Assembly (NCBI GenBank): GCA_938039975.1
Contig: CALHTM010000017.1
Location: 1-64,000 of the forward strand
From: an uncultured Candidatus Saccharibacteria bacterium
GTDB lineage: Bacteria > Patescibacteriota > Saccharimonadia > Saccharimonadales > Saccharimonadaceae
Direction: 5' to 3'
DNA length: 64,000 nucleotides
Below are positions 44,975 to 54,456 of the stretch, in pieces. The position numbers and the translations under genes are program-made. Position 1 is the stretch's first letter. Each line of letters starts with the position of its first letter. The notes beneath the pieces were generated by a model that worked only from the letters and a program-made list of their open reading frames with translations, did no database searches and was not told where the DNA came from.

Positions 44975-45519
44975 AGATTGTCCTTTCGCCATAGTTGATA
45001 ATAATGTAGTCCTGCCAGAGTTTGACAATCATTAATCTCGCCGTTTCGAATCAAATCGTCTATTTCATTAAGTGTGAAAAATCGCATATCACTAAACACT
45101 TCATCGCTTTGTTCACGTTGGCCAGTGAAGCTTAGTTCTCGGGCCAGGAAAACGGCCATTTTCTCCGTCATTAGGCCATTACAGACGTATGCTTCGCCTA
45201 GTTTTTGCCAAGATTGAGCGATGATGCTGGTCTCTTCTTCGAGTTCACGCTTTGAGGCTTCTAATAAATCTTCATTGTCACCTCCGCCGCCGGGCAGCTC
45301 CCAACCAAAGATTTGTGAGGGATAGCGAAAACCGCGCACTAAATACAAGCGCTCTTGGTCGTCTACTACTACAATCATGCACGAATCTCGCGACTCCATA
45401 TAGCCATAGATCCCGGTGTTTCCGTCTTGACTAATGGTCTGATCTTCGTGAATGGTGATCCAAGGATTTTGGTAGACGATTTTACTGCTGATTTTAGTTT
45501 TTGACGGCGCTTCGTTCAC
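44971..45519 (-). CDS. Nudix hydrolase
   Basis: The product is 182 aa. A Nudix box is present (G-x5-E-x7-REL-x-EE), with Thr in place of the usual Gly after the EE pair. The surrounding fold (YLVRGFRYPSQIFGWELPGG) resembles ADP-sugar/nucleotide-sugar pyrophosphatases. It lies inside the rml operon, coupled to rmlC, and may remove side-product nucleotide sugars. The substrate is unknown. Confidence 0.85.
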   Translation of the reverse strand: MNEAPSKTKISSKIVYQNPWITIHEDQTISQDGNTGIYGYMESRDSCMIVVVDDQERLYLVRGFRYPSQIFGWELPGGGGDNEDLLEASKRELEEETSIIAQSWQKLGEAYVCNGLMTEKMAVFLARELSFTGQREQSDEVFSDMRFFTLNEIDDLIRNGEINDCQTLAGLHYYQLWRKDNL

Positions 45520-45521
45520 GA

Positions 45522-46547
<1,026 letters not shown>

Positions 46548-46552
46548 TCAGG

Positions 46553-46576
46553 TATAATAAGTAATCGACAGAGGAG
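46553..46576 (+). promoter_or_regulatory. -10 and Shine-Dalgarno of the nucleotidyltransferase gene
   Basis: TATAAT (46553-46558) is followed by a strong Shine-Dalgarno (GAGGAGG from 46571) before ATG 46581. This is one of the few first genes here with a normal leader, and it contrasts with its divergent neighbour rmlB. Confidence 0.65.
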
Positions 46577-46580
46577 GATT

Positions 46581-47012
46581 ATGAAAATAGTAATTGTTAG
46601 CGGCTATTTCAATCCGCTACACGGCGGACATCTGGATATGATTGAGGCGGCAGCGGCTATGGGCGACAAGCTGATTGTAATTGTTAATAATGATAAACAG
46701 CAGCTACTCAAAAAAGGCAAGATTATCCTGGATGAAAGTAATCGATTGCGGTTAATGCGGGCGCTAAAGGGTGTCGATCAGGTTATTCTATCAATCGACG
46801 AAGATCCAACGCAAATTAAGTCGTTGGAGATGGTTGCCGGCCAATACCCAGGCGATGAGCTAATTTTCGCTAACGGCGGCGACCGTGATACCGAAAAGGC
46901 TATCCCCGAAGCAGATGTTTGTAAAAAGTACAACATACAGATGCGGTTTGATGCTGGTAAAGGTAAGCCAGATTCGTCGACGCGAATCAACCAAGCGACA
47001 GGCAAAGAATAG
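46581..47012 (+). CDS. Cytidylyltransferase-family nucleotidyltransferase
   Basis: The product is 143 aa. It has the HxGH motif (FNPLHGGHLDMIEAA) and a later DSSTRI, corresponding to the ISTSS-type site of nucleotidyltransferases such as GlyCTP transferase and RfaE domain 2. It would transfer a nucleotide to a phosphorylated small molecule, perhaps a sugar or polyol phosphate for glycan synthesis. The substrate cannot be set from sequence. Confidence 0.8.
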   Translation: MKIVIVSGYFNPLHGGHLDMIEAAAAMGDKLIVIVNNDKQQLLKKGKIILDESNRLRLMRALKGVDQVILSIDEDPTQIKSLEMVAGQYPGDELIFANGGDRDTEKAIPEADVCKKYNIQMRFDAGKGKPDSSTRINQATGKE

Positions 47013-47075
47013 ACAAACGCGAATTAGAAGAAACAATTTGTTATTGGCTTGTCGTTAAATAAAGCGCCACAGCCA

Positions 47076-48092
47076 CTATTCAGAAAAACCGTTTGGATTC
47101 TGCGATTGCCAGCGCCAGCTATCAGCGCAAGCCTGTTCAATACTTAATTCGGCTCGCCAGCCTAGTTCGCGCTCAGCTTTGCTGCAGTCAGCGTAGCAAG
47201 CGGCAATATCGCCGGCTCGCCGCGGTTTGATTTCATATGGCAAGTCGCGTCCGCAAGCTTTGCTAAATGCTTTGATGATTTCTAACACCGATGTGCCGCT
47301 TCCGGTGCCGAGATTATAGACATTAGCCCCGGCTTTCATGTGCTGTAGAGCGGCGACGTGGCCGCGCGCTAGATCAACGACGTGAATATAATCGCGCACA
47401 CCTGTGCCGTCTGGCGTGTCGTAATCGTCTCCGAAAACACCGACGCTTTGAAGTTTGCCGACAGCAACTTGAGCGACATAAGGCAATAAATTGTTTGGAA
47501 TGCCGTTTGGATCTTCGCCAATTTGGCCTGATTGATGGGCGCCAATCGGGTTGAAATAACGCAAGATTGTTGCTTCGAACGTTGGATCGGCCGCGCAGTA
47601 ATCCTGTATGATTTGCTCGATCATGTATTTAGTCTTGCCATAAGGATTGGTTAAACCTACGCCGACTGTCGAAGTTTCGCGCAGCGGCAGCTCGCTAGGA
47701 CTGCCGTAAACAGTTGCTGAACTTGAAAAGACCAATTGCTTAACGTTATGTTTACGCATCGCTTCAAGCAACGCCAGGGTCGAGACAAGGTTATTGTCAT
47801 AGTATTCTAGCGGTTTGGCGACTGATTCACCGACAGCCTTTAGTCCCGCAAAATGAATCACTGAATCTATACTATATGTTGTAAAAATATCATCAAGTGC
47901 TGATTGGTCGCGGACATCCGCTTCAATAAAAGGGATTTCGTGCCCGGTGATTTGCTCGACGCGCCGCAAACTCTCGCGGCTAGAATTGGCTAAGTTATCG
48001 ATTACCACCACTTCAAAATTATTATTGATAAGCTCGATCAGCGTGTGGCTGCCAATATAACCCGCACCGCCAGTGACTAAAATTGTTTTCAT
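47076..48092 (-). CDS. galE: UDP-glucose 4-epimerase
   Basis: The product is 338 aa with GGAGYIGSHTLIEL, SSSATVYG and NPYGKTKYMIEQ (Y-x3-K), the GalE pattern. It interconverts UDP-glucose and UDP-galactose. TATACT on the minus strand (48104-48099) ends 6 nt before ATG, so the mRNA looks leaderless. It supplies galactose donors for the surface glycans. Confidence 0.95.
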   Translation of the reverse strand: MKTILVTGGAGYIGSHTLIELINNNFEVVVIDNLANSSRESLRRVEQITGHEIPFIEADVRDQSALDDIFTTYSIDSVIHFAGLKAVGESVAKPLEYYDNNLVSTLALLEAMRKHNVKQLVFSSSATVYGSPSELPLRETSTVGVGLTNPYGKTKYMIEQIIQDYCAADPTFEATILRYFNPIGAHQSGQIGEDPNGIPNNLLPYVAQVAVGKLQSVGVFGDDYDTPDGTGVRDYIHVVDLARGHVAALQHMKAGANVYNLGTGSGTSVLEIIKAFSKACGRDLPYEIKPRRAGDIAACYADCSKAERELGWRAELSIEQACADSWRWQSQNPNGFSE

Positions 48093-48125
48093 AACACTAG
48101 TATACCCGAAAAAATAAATAATTGC

Positions 48126-49244
48126 TTAAGGCGTATTATCTCGTACAACTTTCCTAATCTTAGTCAAGAAAAGGCCTTTGTCGAAGCGTTTAGCGGTGCG
48201 GGCGAGTTTGCTAGGATGAAAACTAGTTTGTTCGGCGATTTCGACGGCTTTTACAACATCGTCAACAGTTTGATGGTGAAATAGCGTGCCGATATCAGGT
48301 GACGTGACTATATCAGTGGTGCCGCCGCGTGCCAGGCCGATAACGGGTGCGCCGGCTGCCAATGCTTCAACGCTGACAATACCGAAATCCTCCTCGGCAG
48401 GATAAATAAAGCCGCGCGCAGTTGTGATAGCTTTTTCGTATTCAGCGTCGCTAGCGTCACCAAAGCGATCGGTGCGAAATTCGACGGTTGGGCCGGCAAG
48501 CTTGACTAGCTGGTCGTGAGCTGGCCCGTTGCCAAAAACGATCAGTTTTTTGTTGAGTTTGGTAGCGGCTTTGACGGCTAGATCGTAGCGTTTATACGGC
48601 AACTGGCGACCGATAGTCACGTAGTGGTCGCCTCGTTTGCGAGCAGGTGTAAAGCGGCTAGTTTCGACTGGCGGGTGGATTACAGTGCTGCTGCGGCCGT
48701 AGTATTTTTTGATGCGTTTTTGCGTTTCGGTAGAGTTGGCGATGAAGACATCAACTTGCTTAGCCGCCTCCAGGTCAAGCTGGCGCTGATGCGGTACCAG
48801 CAGTGGCATCAGCAGGCGAATTAGCGGGTTAAGTTTGCCGTAGCCAGGGTCGCGGCGGTACTCGTCGTAGTGGCTCCAGTAGTAGCGCGGCGGCGTGTGG
48901 CAATAATTAATAACAACTTGGCTGGGGCGTGCTTTGGTAACTTGATGACCGTGCAGGTACGAGCTAGTTAAAATAATGTCAAATTCGCTAAGGTCTAGCT
49001 GGCGCATCGCTTTAACTGCTAGCGTCGGAAAAAGTTTGTGATAATTGCGCAGCCGCCGCGGTAATTTTTGCAATTTTGAGGTGCAGACATCGAGTTTGGC
49101 AAAGGCTGGAACCTTGTCGCGGTTATATATTGCCGTATAAATTGGCGCATCAGGGAAAGCTTCGTGCATTGCTAGCACGACATTCTCGGCACCGCCCATC
49201 GTTGTCAAGAAGTCGCAAACAATTGCAATGCGCGGACGCTTCAT
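48126..49244 (-). CDS. Family 4 glycosyltransferase, mannosyltransferase-like
   Basis: The product is 372 aa with a GT-B fold. An N-terminal MGGAENVVLAM, YCHTPPRYYW in the middle and FIYPAEEDFGIVSVEALAAGAPVIG in the donor domain resemble WbaZ/WcaI-type mannosyltransferases. Its start overlaps the upstream sugar transferase stop by one base, so the two are coupled. It probably adds the second sugar after the initiating transferase. Confidence 0.88.
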   Translation of the reverse strand: MKRPRIAIVCDFLTTMGGAENVVLAMHEAFPDAPIYTAIYNRDKVPAFAKLDVCTSKLQKLPRRLRNYHKLFPTLAVKAMRQLDLSEFDIILTSSYLHGHQVTKARPSQVVINYCHTPPRYYWSHYDEYRRDPGYGKLNPLIRLLMPLLVPHQRQLDLEAAKQVDVFIANSTETQKRIKKYYGRSSTVIHPPVETSRFTPARKRGDHYVTIGRQLPYKRYDLAVKAATKLNKKLIVFGNGPAHDQLVKLAGPTVEFRTDRFGDASDAEYEKAITTARGFIYPAEEDFGIVSVEALAAGAPVIGLARGGTTDIVTSPDIGTLFHHQTVDDVVKAVEIAEQTSFHPSKLARTAKRFDKGLFLTKIRKVVRDNTP

Positions 49245-50680
49245 TATCTCGCTCCTGTTTTATGTAATACAACACCGATTGTTTTGAAAAGTATCCGCAA
49301 GTCTAGCCAAAAACTCCAGTTTTGCGCGTAATAAAGCTCAAGCTCAATCCGTTCGTCGAAGCTCAAGTTGCTGCGGCCCGAGACTTGCCACAATCCAGTT
49401 ACTCCAGACTTGACACTATGCAATAATGCCGTACGATTTTTGCTGAATTTAACTTCTTGCGGCAGAATCGGCCGCGGCCCGACCAAGCTCAAGTCGCCGA
49501 GCAGCACGTTGATAAATTGCGGGAATTCATCAAGCGAAGTATTACGCAAGAACTTACCAAACCAAGTAATTCGCGGATCGTCGGCAACCTTGTGATCGCG
49601 CCGGTATTCGGCGGCCAAATCAGGCCGATTCATTTCCTCAAACTCGATACTGGCGTCCTTTTTGCCGTACTGAGCACCCATGGTGCGGAACTTATAAAGA
49701 CGAATCGGTTTCGAAAAACGGCTCAAACGCTTAGAACGGTAAAAAATCGGTCCGGGATTGCAAATCTTTTGCAGCAGCGCGATTATTATTATAATTGATC
49801 CCCAGAGCGGCAAAGTAATAATAACGGCTATCAAGTCAAATAACCGTTTAGCAATTGCTCCCCAGCCGATGAGTGGTGTTTGGCTGACGGTAATCATCGG
49901 ATAGCCGAGAAAGACATCGACGGTGTTTTTGCCAGTATAAAATTCCGGTTCTCCAGGTATGAAATTATATTGAATGTGAGCAATTTGCGCAGCGCTTAAA
50001 ATTTGGTGATTGCGATCTTCGCTGGCATAAAGGTCGGTTTGAATAATAGTGCTAATGTTAAGTTTTTTGATATCTTTGAGTGCTGTCTCGACACGGCCGT
50101 AATGAACGATACCGAGATGCGGCGGTAACAATTTTGCTGGCCCGGCGAAGGCTACAATTTGATAACCAGATTTGTGGGTGGAGCCGAGGGACATCGCAAT
50201 ATCGGTCGTCGCATCAGAATTGCCGATTACCAACACTCGACTGACGCCGTGTCCGTAGCGGTATAGCTCATTGCGAATAGTGCGAATTATTTCGCGTACC
50301 AAAATAATGGCAATCGTTGAACCGATTAAAACGTAAAGGGCAACTAGTCTGGCCGGAAAAATATGCATACTAGTGAAGTATTCCCAGCCAATCACCAGCA
50401 GTATACCAATGAAAGTGCCGAGTGTTATACGGCTCCATTCGACGAGGCGGCGGTTATAAATGCTCGGACTATACAATCCGAGCGAAGCGAAAATCAGTAT
50501 CCACACCGGGGTAATCACGGCAAAGCCGATAATATATTCGTAAGCGTAAACAATGTGCAAGAGTACGCGCTGGTCGACTTGAGTGCGAATGTAATAGGCT
50601 GCGGCAAAAACAATTGCCAGCACAATCGCGTCGGCCGCCATCAGGATTAGGCTGTAAGACTTGGTATTATGAGATGGCAT
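49244..50680 (-). CDS. Initiating polyprenyl-phosphate sugar-1-phosphate transferase (WcaJ/WbaP type)
   Basis: The product is 478 aa. The N-terminal half has four to five membrane helices and a CoA-binding-like domain. A further helix is followed by the bacterial sugar transferase domain (KRLFDLIAVI, LYKFRTM, LVGPRPILPQE, SGRSNLSFDERIELELYY). It attaches the first sugar phosphate to undecaprenyl phosphate. On the minus strand TATAAT (50694-50689) ends 8 nt before ATG. It diverges from the Wzy-like gene. Confidence 0.93.
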   Translation of the reverse strand: MPSHNTKSYSLILMAADAIVLAIVFAAAYYIRTQVDQRVLLHIVYAYEYIIGFAVITPVWILIFASLGLYSPSIYNRRLVEWSRITLGTFIGILLVIGWEYFTSMHIFPARLVALYVLIGSTIAIILVREIIRTIRNELYRYGHGVSRVLVIGNSDATTDIAMSLGSTHKSGYQIVAFAGPAKLLPPHLGIVHYGRVETALKDIKKLNISTIIQTDLYASEDRNHQILSAAQIAHIQYNFIPGEPEFYTGKNTVDVFLGYPMITVSQTPLIGWGAIAKRLFDLIAVIITLPLWGSIIIIIALLQKICNPGPIFYRSKRLSRFSKPIRLYKFRTMGAQYGKKDASIEFEEMNRPDLAAEYRRDHKVADDPRITWFGKFLRNTSLDEFPQFINVLLGDLSLVGPRPILPQEVKFSKNRTALLHSVKSGVTGLWQVSGRSNLSFDERIELELYYAQNWSFWLDLRILFKTIGVVLHKTGAR

Positions 50681-50705
50681 TTGTCTTCATTATAACAACT
50701 TTCGT

Positions 50706-50711
50706 TATAAT
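50706..50711 (+). promoter_or_regulatory. -10 hexamer of a leaderless promoter for the Wzy-like gene
   Basis: TATAAT ends 7 nt before ATG 50719. The divergent gene's -10 is only about 12 bp away on the other strand, so the two start regions face away from one another with almost no spacer. Confidence 0.6.
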
Positions 50712-50718
50712 AGATAGC

Positions 50719-52053
50719 ATGAGCAATCTCAATACCGATAATTTGGAGCGTCGGCTAGCTTCGGTAACACTGGTGCTGTTGGCCACGATTATGCTAGGTT
50801 TGGCAATTCATACGCCGTTGACGGTTTTGGCGAGCACGCATTGGCTGCCGGTTGCGCTGTATGCCAAAGCATGGAAAGAAGTGTTGCTAATGGTAGCTTT
50901 TGTTCTGGTGATTATCCTGGGTTGGCGGCGCCATGCTTGGCGATTTTGGCTGCGCGATAAGTTGCTATGGTTGATTGCTGGTTTTGCGTTGTGGCACTTG
51001 GTTTTAGCAGGAATATCGCTGGCTGCGGGTGATTCAGCGGCAGCTGTGATTGCCGGCCTGGTAATTGATTTGCGCTGGGGTCTAATGGCGGCGACGATGT
51101 ATGGTTTTATTTATTTATATCCGCGCTATCAGCAAATTTTGTTGAAGTGTATGCTGGCGGCAGCGGTGGTAATTATTGGGTTTGCTTGTTTGCAGTTGGT
51201 TTTGCCGCGGGATTTCTTGACAGCATTCGGTTACAGCCAGGCGACGGTTGCGCCGTATTTGACGGTTGATTCAAATGAGGCTTATGTGCGCTTTGGCAGC
51301 ACGCTGCGCGGGCCGAATCCGCTAGGAGCGTACGCGCTTGGTGGATTGGTTTTGGCGTCAGCATTTTTGGCGGCAAAATGGCGGGATAGTGCTAAGTTGC
51401 GCGTCTACGGCATTTTGGCGGCCGTTAGCTCTAGTGTCGCTCTTTATATTAGTTATTCGCGGGCGGCGATTCTGGGGGCTCTAGCAGCGTTAGGCGGGCT
51501 TTTTGCTCATCAATATGGCCGGAAATTACCTAAAAAAGCTTGGATATCGATTGCTGCGGGAGTTTTAGCTGTAGCTGCGGGCGGAGCTTATTTGCTGCGC
51601 GATACCAGCTTTATGCGTAATGTGATTTTGCATGATAATCCTACTACGGGTGCTGCTAGAACCTCAAATGACGATCACCTTTCGTCACTGCGCCATGGCG
51701 TTATCAAGGCAGCGCAACAGCCGTTTGGTGCTGGTATTGGCAGTACCGGGTCGGCATCGTTATTAGGTGATTCAGGGGTGGTTATCGAGAACCAATATTT
51801 ATTCATCGTTCACGAAGCTGGTTGGCTAGGTTTAGTGATTTACTTGATGATTGTGATTATCGTTTTGCAGCGGTTATGGCGGCAGCGGAACGATTGGTTA
51901 GCGCTTGGCATGTTTTTGTCTGGAATTGGCCTAAGTATCGCTAGTTTGTTCTTGCCGGTATTTGCTGATGATGTAATAGCACTAGTTTGGTGGGGCTTGT
52001 CGGCGCTGATAGTGGCACGACCGTTTGACCGGGAGCTAGTTGATTCGTTATAG
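50719..52053 (+). CDS. O-antigen ligase/polymerase-like membrane protein (Wzy type)
   Basis: The product is about 444 aa with ten or more predicted membrane helices and a Wzy_C-like segment (GSTLRGPNPLGAYALGGLVLASAFL, SYSRAAILGALAALGG). An extracytoplasmic loop near residues 310-360 has HGVIKAAQQPFGAGIGSTG. It would polymerise or ligate glycan units outside the membrane. ATG 50719 is chosen from promoter position; longer frames begin inside the divergent gene. Confidence 0.85.
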   Translation: MSNLNTDNLERRLASVTLVLLATIMLGLAIHTPLTVLASTHWLPVALYAKAWKEVLLMVAFVLVIILGWRRHAWRFWLRDKLLWLIAGFALWHLVLAGISLAAGDSAAAVIAGLVIDLRWGLMAATMYGFIYLYPRYQQILLKCMLAAAVVIIGFACLQLVLPRDFLTAFGYSQATVAPYLTVDSNEAYVRFGSTLRGPNPLGAYALGGLVLASAFLAAKWRDSAKLRVYGILAAVSSSVALYISYSRAAILGALAALGGLFAHQYGRKLPKKAWISIAAGVLAVAAGGAYLLRDTSFMRNVILHDNPTTGAARTSNDDHLSSLRHGVIKAAQQPFGAGIGSTGSASLLGDSGVVIENQYLFIVHEAGWLGLVIYLMIVIIVLQRLWRQRNDWLALGMFLSGIGLSIASLFLPVFADDVIALVWWGLSALIVARPFDRELVDSL

Positions 52054-52060
52054 TGAAGGT

Positions 52061-52486
52061 ATGGCAGCACAAGCTCAATCGGCGGCAATTAATCCGACCA
52101 AGAAGCAGTACGAGCTTTTACTATTTATTGATAACTTTATAAAAGATAACGGCTACGGGCCGAGCTATCGCGAGATAATGCGGGCGCTTAATTACAAAAG
52201 CGTTTCGACAGTGGCAGCGCATATTGATAATTTGATCTCCCGCGGCCACTTGCGTAAGCGTGACAATTCAGCGCGGTCGCTAGAGGTGATCGACGTGGTT
52301 GAGGCGCCAAAAACCACGCCAGAAGTTTTGGATTCGACAGACGCGATAACTGAACGCTGTATTCGCGCTAAAATAGCCGATTTGCAGAAGCAAGACGACG
52401 ATAAGGTACGCCGGGATATTCAAACGCTGCAATCGGCATTACAAATTCTTGGTTATGAGGGGCCGCGTGAGACGGATAGCGCGTAA
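52061..52486 (+). CDS. LexA-like DNA-binding protein without a protease domain
   Basis: The product is about 141 aa. Residues about 10-75 match the LexA winged helix (TKKQYELLLFIDNFIKDNGYGPSYREIMRALNYKSVSTVAAHIDNLISRGHL). The S24 peptidase domain is absent and is replaced by a short charged helical tail, so RecA-stimulated self-cleavage is not possible. The following gene overlaps its 3' end. It could be a constitutive repressor or respond to another signal. Confidence 0.82.
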   Translation: MAAQAQSAAINPTKKQYELLLFIDNFIKDNGYGPSYREIMRALNYKSVSTVAAHIDNLISRGHLRKRDNSARSLEVIDVVEAPKTTPEVLDSTDAITERCIRAKIADLQKQDDDKVRRDIQTLQSALQILGYEGPRETDSA

Positions 52487-54320
52487 ACCATCGTACCGCC
52501 GGCGTTATACTGGTACTAAAGCGGCGGTCCATGCCACTAAATCTACTAAATCTAGCGCTTGGCGATTGCAATCGCGGCGTCTAGTTTATGGCGCATATCG
52601 GCAGGTTAATTACCAAGCTGCTTCATTGCAGATAAAATTACAACGTTTGTTACGCCATAAGCATTTCCGTAAATATGCAGTTGGTGCGGCAGCAAGTTTG
52701 ACTTTTATTCTAGTAATTGTACAGTTGGCTTATCCAAGCGATAAGACTTTGCCGTTTGCGCACGTTGACGGATTAGCAATTGGCGGTATAGCTAAAGATG
52801 CGGCGGCCAAAAAAGCTAATCAAGCGTATAGCGACCATACTCTTAATATCACGATGAATAATTCAGACAAGCCAGCAGTTAGCATTAAGCTGCGCGATAT
52901 TGCTGTCTCGGTTGATAATTCGCAGCGGATCAAGCAGTATGATTATCCTTGGTATGTGCGGTTGGTGCCAACTTCATTGTTTTGGTATGGCTTGAATTAC
53001 GGTTCGCCGCCAGCCCCTAAATTTACCAACCAAACGGATGCAGCTGTTAACGACAAAATAGTTGCTCGCTGCCAAGTTAGCCCGACCAATGCTACACTTA
53101 AAGCCAAAGGGGCGCAGCTTGAGTTGCAGAGGTCTAGGCCTGGCGGTAAATGCGATGAGGCCAAAATTAAACAATCTGTTCGCGATATCAAGCCAAAATT
53201 ACATCAGCCGACGACGATTAAAGTTAATAAAATAGATATCAAACCAGCGGTGAGCGATGAAAAAGCTAGGCAATTGGCGCAAAAGCTGACTAAGCATCTA
53301 GCGGAAGGTATTCGAATAAAAGCTAGAGATAAAACCGTCGCGGTCGATGCGCAGACAGTCTACGCTTGGCTTGACTTTACCGATAAAGATAAAGAATTGG
53401 TGGCTACGCTGAATGCTAAACGTACTGGCAAATGGCTGAATGATGTGGTAGCGAAAATTGTTACTGTGGCGCCTGGGGTGTCGAAAATTACTACGCACGA
53501 CTTCACTATTGTTAGTAAGCAGACAGGTAGTTCAGGGCAAGCACTTGATGTGGCGGTAATGCTACAGAAATTACAAAGTACAATCGACGGTGGTAGTTTG
53601 CAGCTTGATGCCGTTACCAAGGCTGTGCCGCCGCGCGAGGAATATACGCGGACATATAGCTCGAGCGATGCTGGCTTGTCGGCTTTGATGGAAAATTTCG
53701 CCAAAGACCATCCGGGGACTTACGGCGTGTCGATGATAGAACTTGACGGCAAAAAGCGCCACGCCGAATACAATGGCGATAAGCAATTTGTAACAGCTAG
53801 CACCTACAAATTGCTAGTGGCTTATAGCTTGCTAAAGCGTATTGATAGCGGTGCGCGCAGTTGGGATAGCGATCAAGCATGCTTTAATAAAATGATTAGT
53901 TTGAGCGATAATGCTTGCGCGGAAAGTTTCTTGAACGTAATTGGAGTTAGTACTTTGACTAGCGAAGCTAACGCCATTGGCCTTAAGAACTCGACATTTA
54001 TGAAAGGAGGCGGACCGTATACGACAGCAAATGATCAAGCCCTGCTGCTAGGTATGATTGCAACCGGCCAAAACTTTTCGAGCGCCAATCAGCAGCGCTT
54101 GCTAGAAGCTATGAAGAAAAACGTGTTTCGTAAAGGTATTCCAGCAGGTGTATCGGGGACGGTTGCCGATAAGGTTGGCTTTATGAATGGATTATTGCAT
54201 GACTCGGCGATTGTTTATGGTTCGCACGGTACGTACGTACTGTCAATTATGACTGATGGCGCTAGTTGGGAAGCGATTGCTGATTTGGCAAAACAACTTG
54301 ATGCGCTGCGAGCGCAGTAG
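52455..54320 (+). CDS. Membrane-anchored beta-lactamase-fold serine hydrolase
   Basis: The product is about 621 aa. A basic cytosolic N-terminus and one membrane helix (about 75-95) lead to YoaR-like peptidoglycan-binding repeats (about 95-395). The catalytic domain follows, with S-x-x-K (STYK, S449-K452), SDN (484-486) and KVG (573-575). These match class A beta-lactamase/DD-peptidase motifs. It overlaps the LexA-like gene. ATG 52455 is used; GTG 52467, with GAGGGG 4 nt upstream, is an alternative start. Likely a wall-modifying enzyme; true beta-lactam hydrolysis is not implied. Confidence 0.82.
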   Translation: MRGRVRRIARKPSYRRRYTGTKAAVHATKSTKSSAWRLQSRRLVYGAYRQVNYQAASLQIKLQRLLRHKHFRKYAVGAAASLTFILVIVQLAYPSDKTLPFAHVDGLAIGGIAKDAAAKKANQAYSDHTLNITMNNSDKPAVSIKLRDIAVSVDNSQRIKQYDYPWYVRLVPTSLFWYGLNYGSPPAPKFTNQTDAAVNDKIVARCQVSPTNATLKAKGAQLELQRSRPGGKCDEAKIKQSVRDIKPKLHQPTTIKVNKIDIKPAVSDEKARQLAQKLTKHLAEGIRIKARDKTVAVDAQTVYAWLDFTDKDKELVATLNAKRTGKWLNDVVAKIVTVAPGVSKITTHDFTIVSKQTGSSGQALDVAVMLQKLQSTIDGGSLQLDAVTKAVPPREEYTRTYSSSDAGLSALMENFAKDHPGTYGVSMIELDGKKRHAEYNGDKQFVTASTYKLLVAYSLLKRIDSGARSWDSDQACFNKMISLSDNACAESFLNVIGVSTLTSEANAIGLKNSTFMKGGGPYTTANDQALLLGMIATGQNFSSANQQRLLEAMKKNVFRKGIPAGVSGTVADKVGFMNGLLHDSAIVYGSHGTYVLSIMTDGASWEAIADLAKQLDALRAQ

Positions 54321-54322
54321 AC

Positions 54323-54351
54323 TTTACACCTTTTATATAATAAGTTACAAT
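54323..54351 (+). promoter_or_regulatory. Promoter of tRNA-Asn
   Basis: TTTACA (54323-54328), 17 nt, TACAAT (54346-54351), with the tRNA starting 30 nt later. A TATAAT at 54336-54341 is an alternative -10. Confidence 0.6.
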
Positions 54352-54381
54352 ACTGGTATCTGCGGCGATAGCAGAATGTAT

Positions 54382-54456
54382 TCCGGCATAGCTCAGTGGT
54401 AGAGCGGATGGCTGTTAACCATTAGGTCGCTGGTTCGAGCCCAGCTGCCGGAGCCA
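54382..54456 (+). tRNA. tRNA-Asn (GTT)
   Basis: 75 nt folding as a full cloverleaf. The acceptor stem is TCCGGCA with TGCCGGA, the D arm has GCTC/GAGC, the anticodon loop is CTGTTAA with anticodon GTT, the T loop is TTCGAGC, and the 3' CCA is encoded. The 3' half is overlapped on the other strand by the end of the serine recombinase gene, marking this tRNA as the integration site of the downstream element. Confidence 0.97.
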
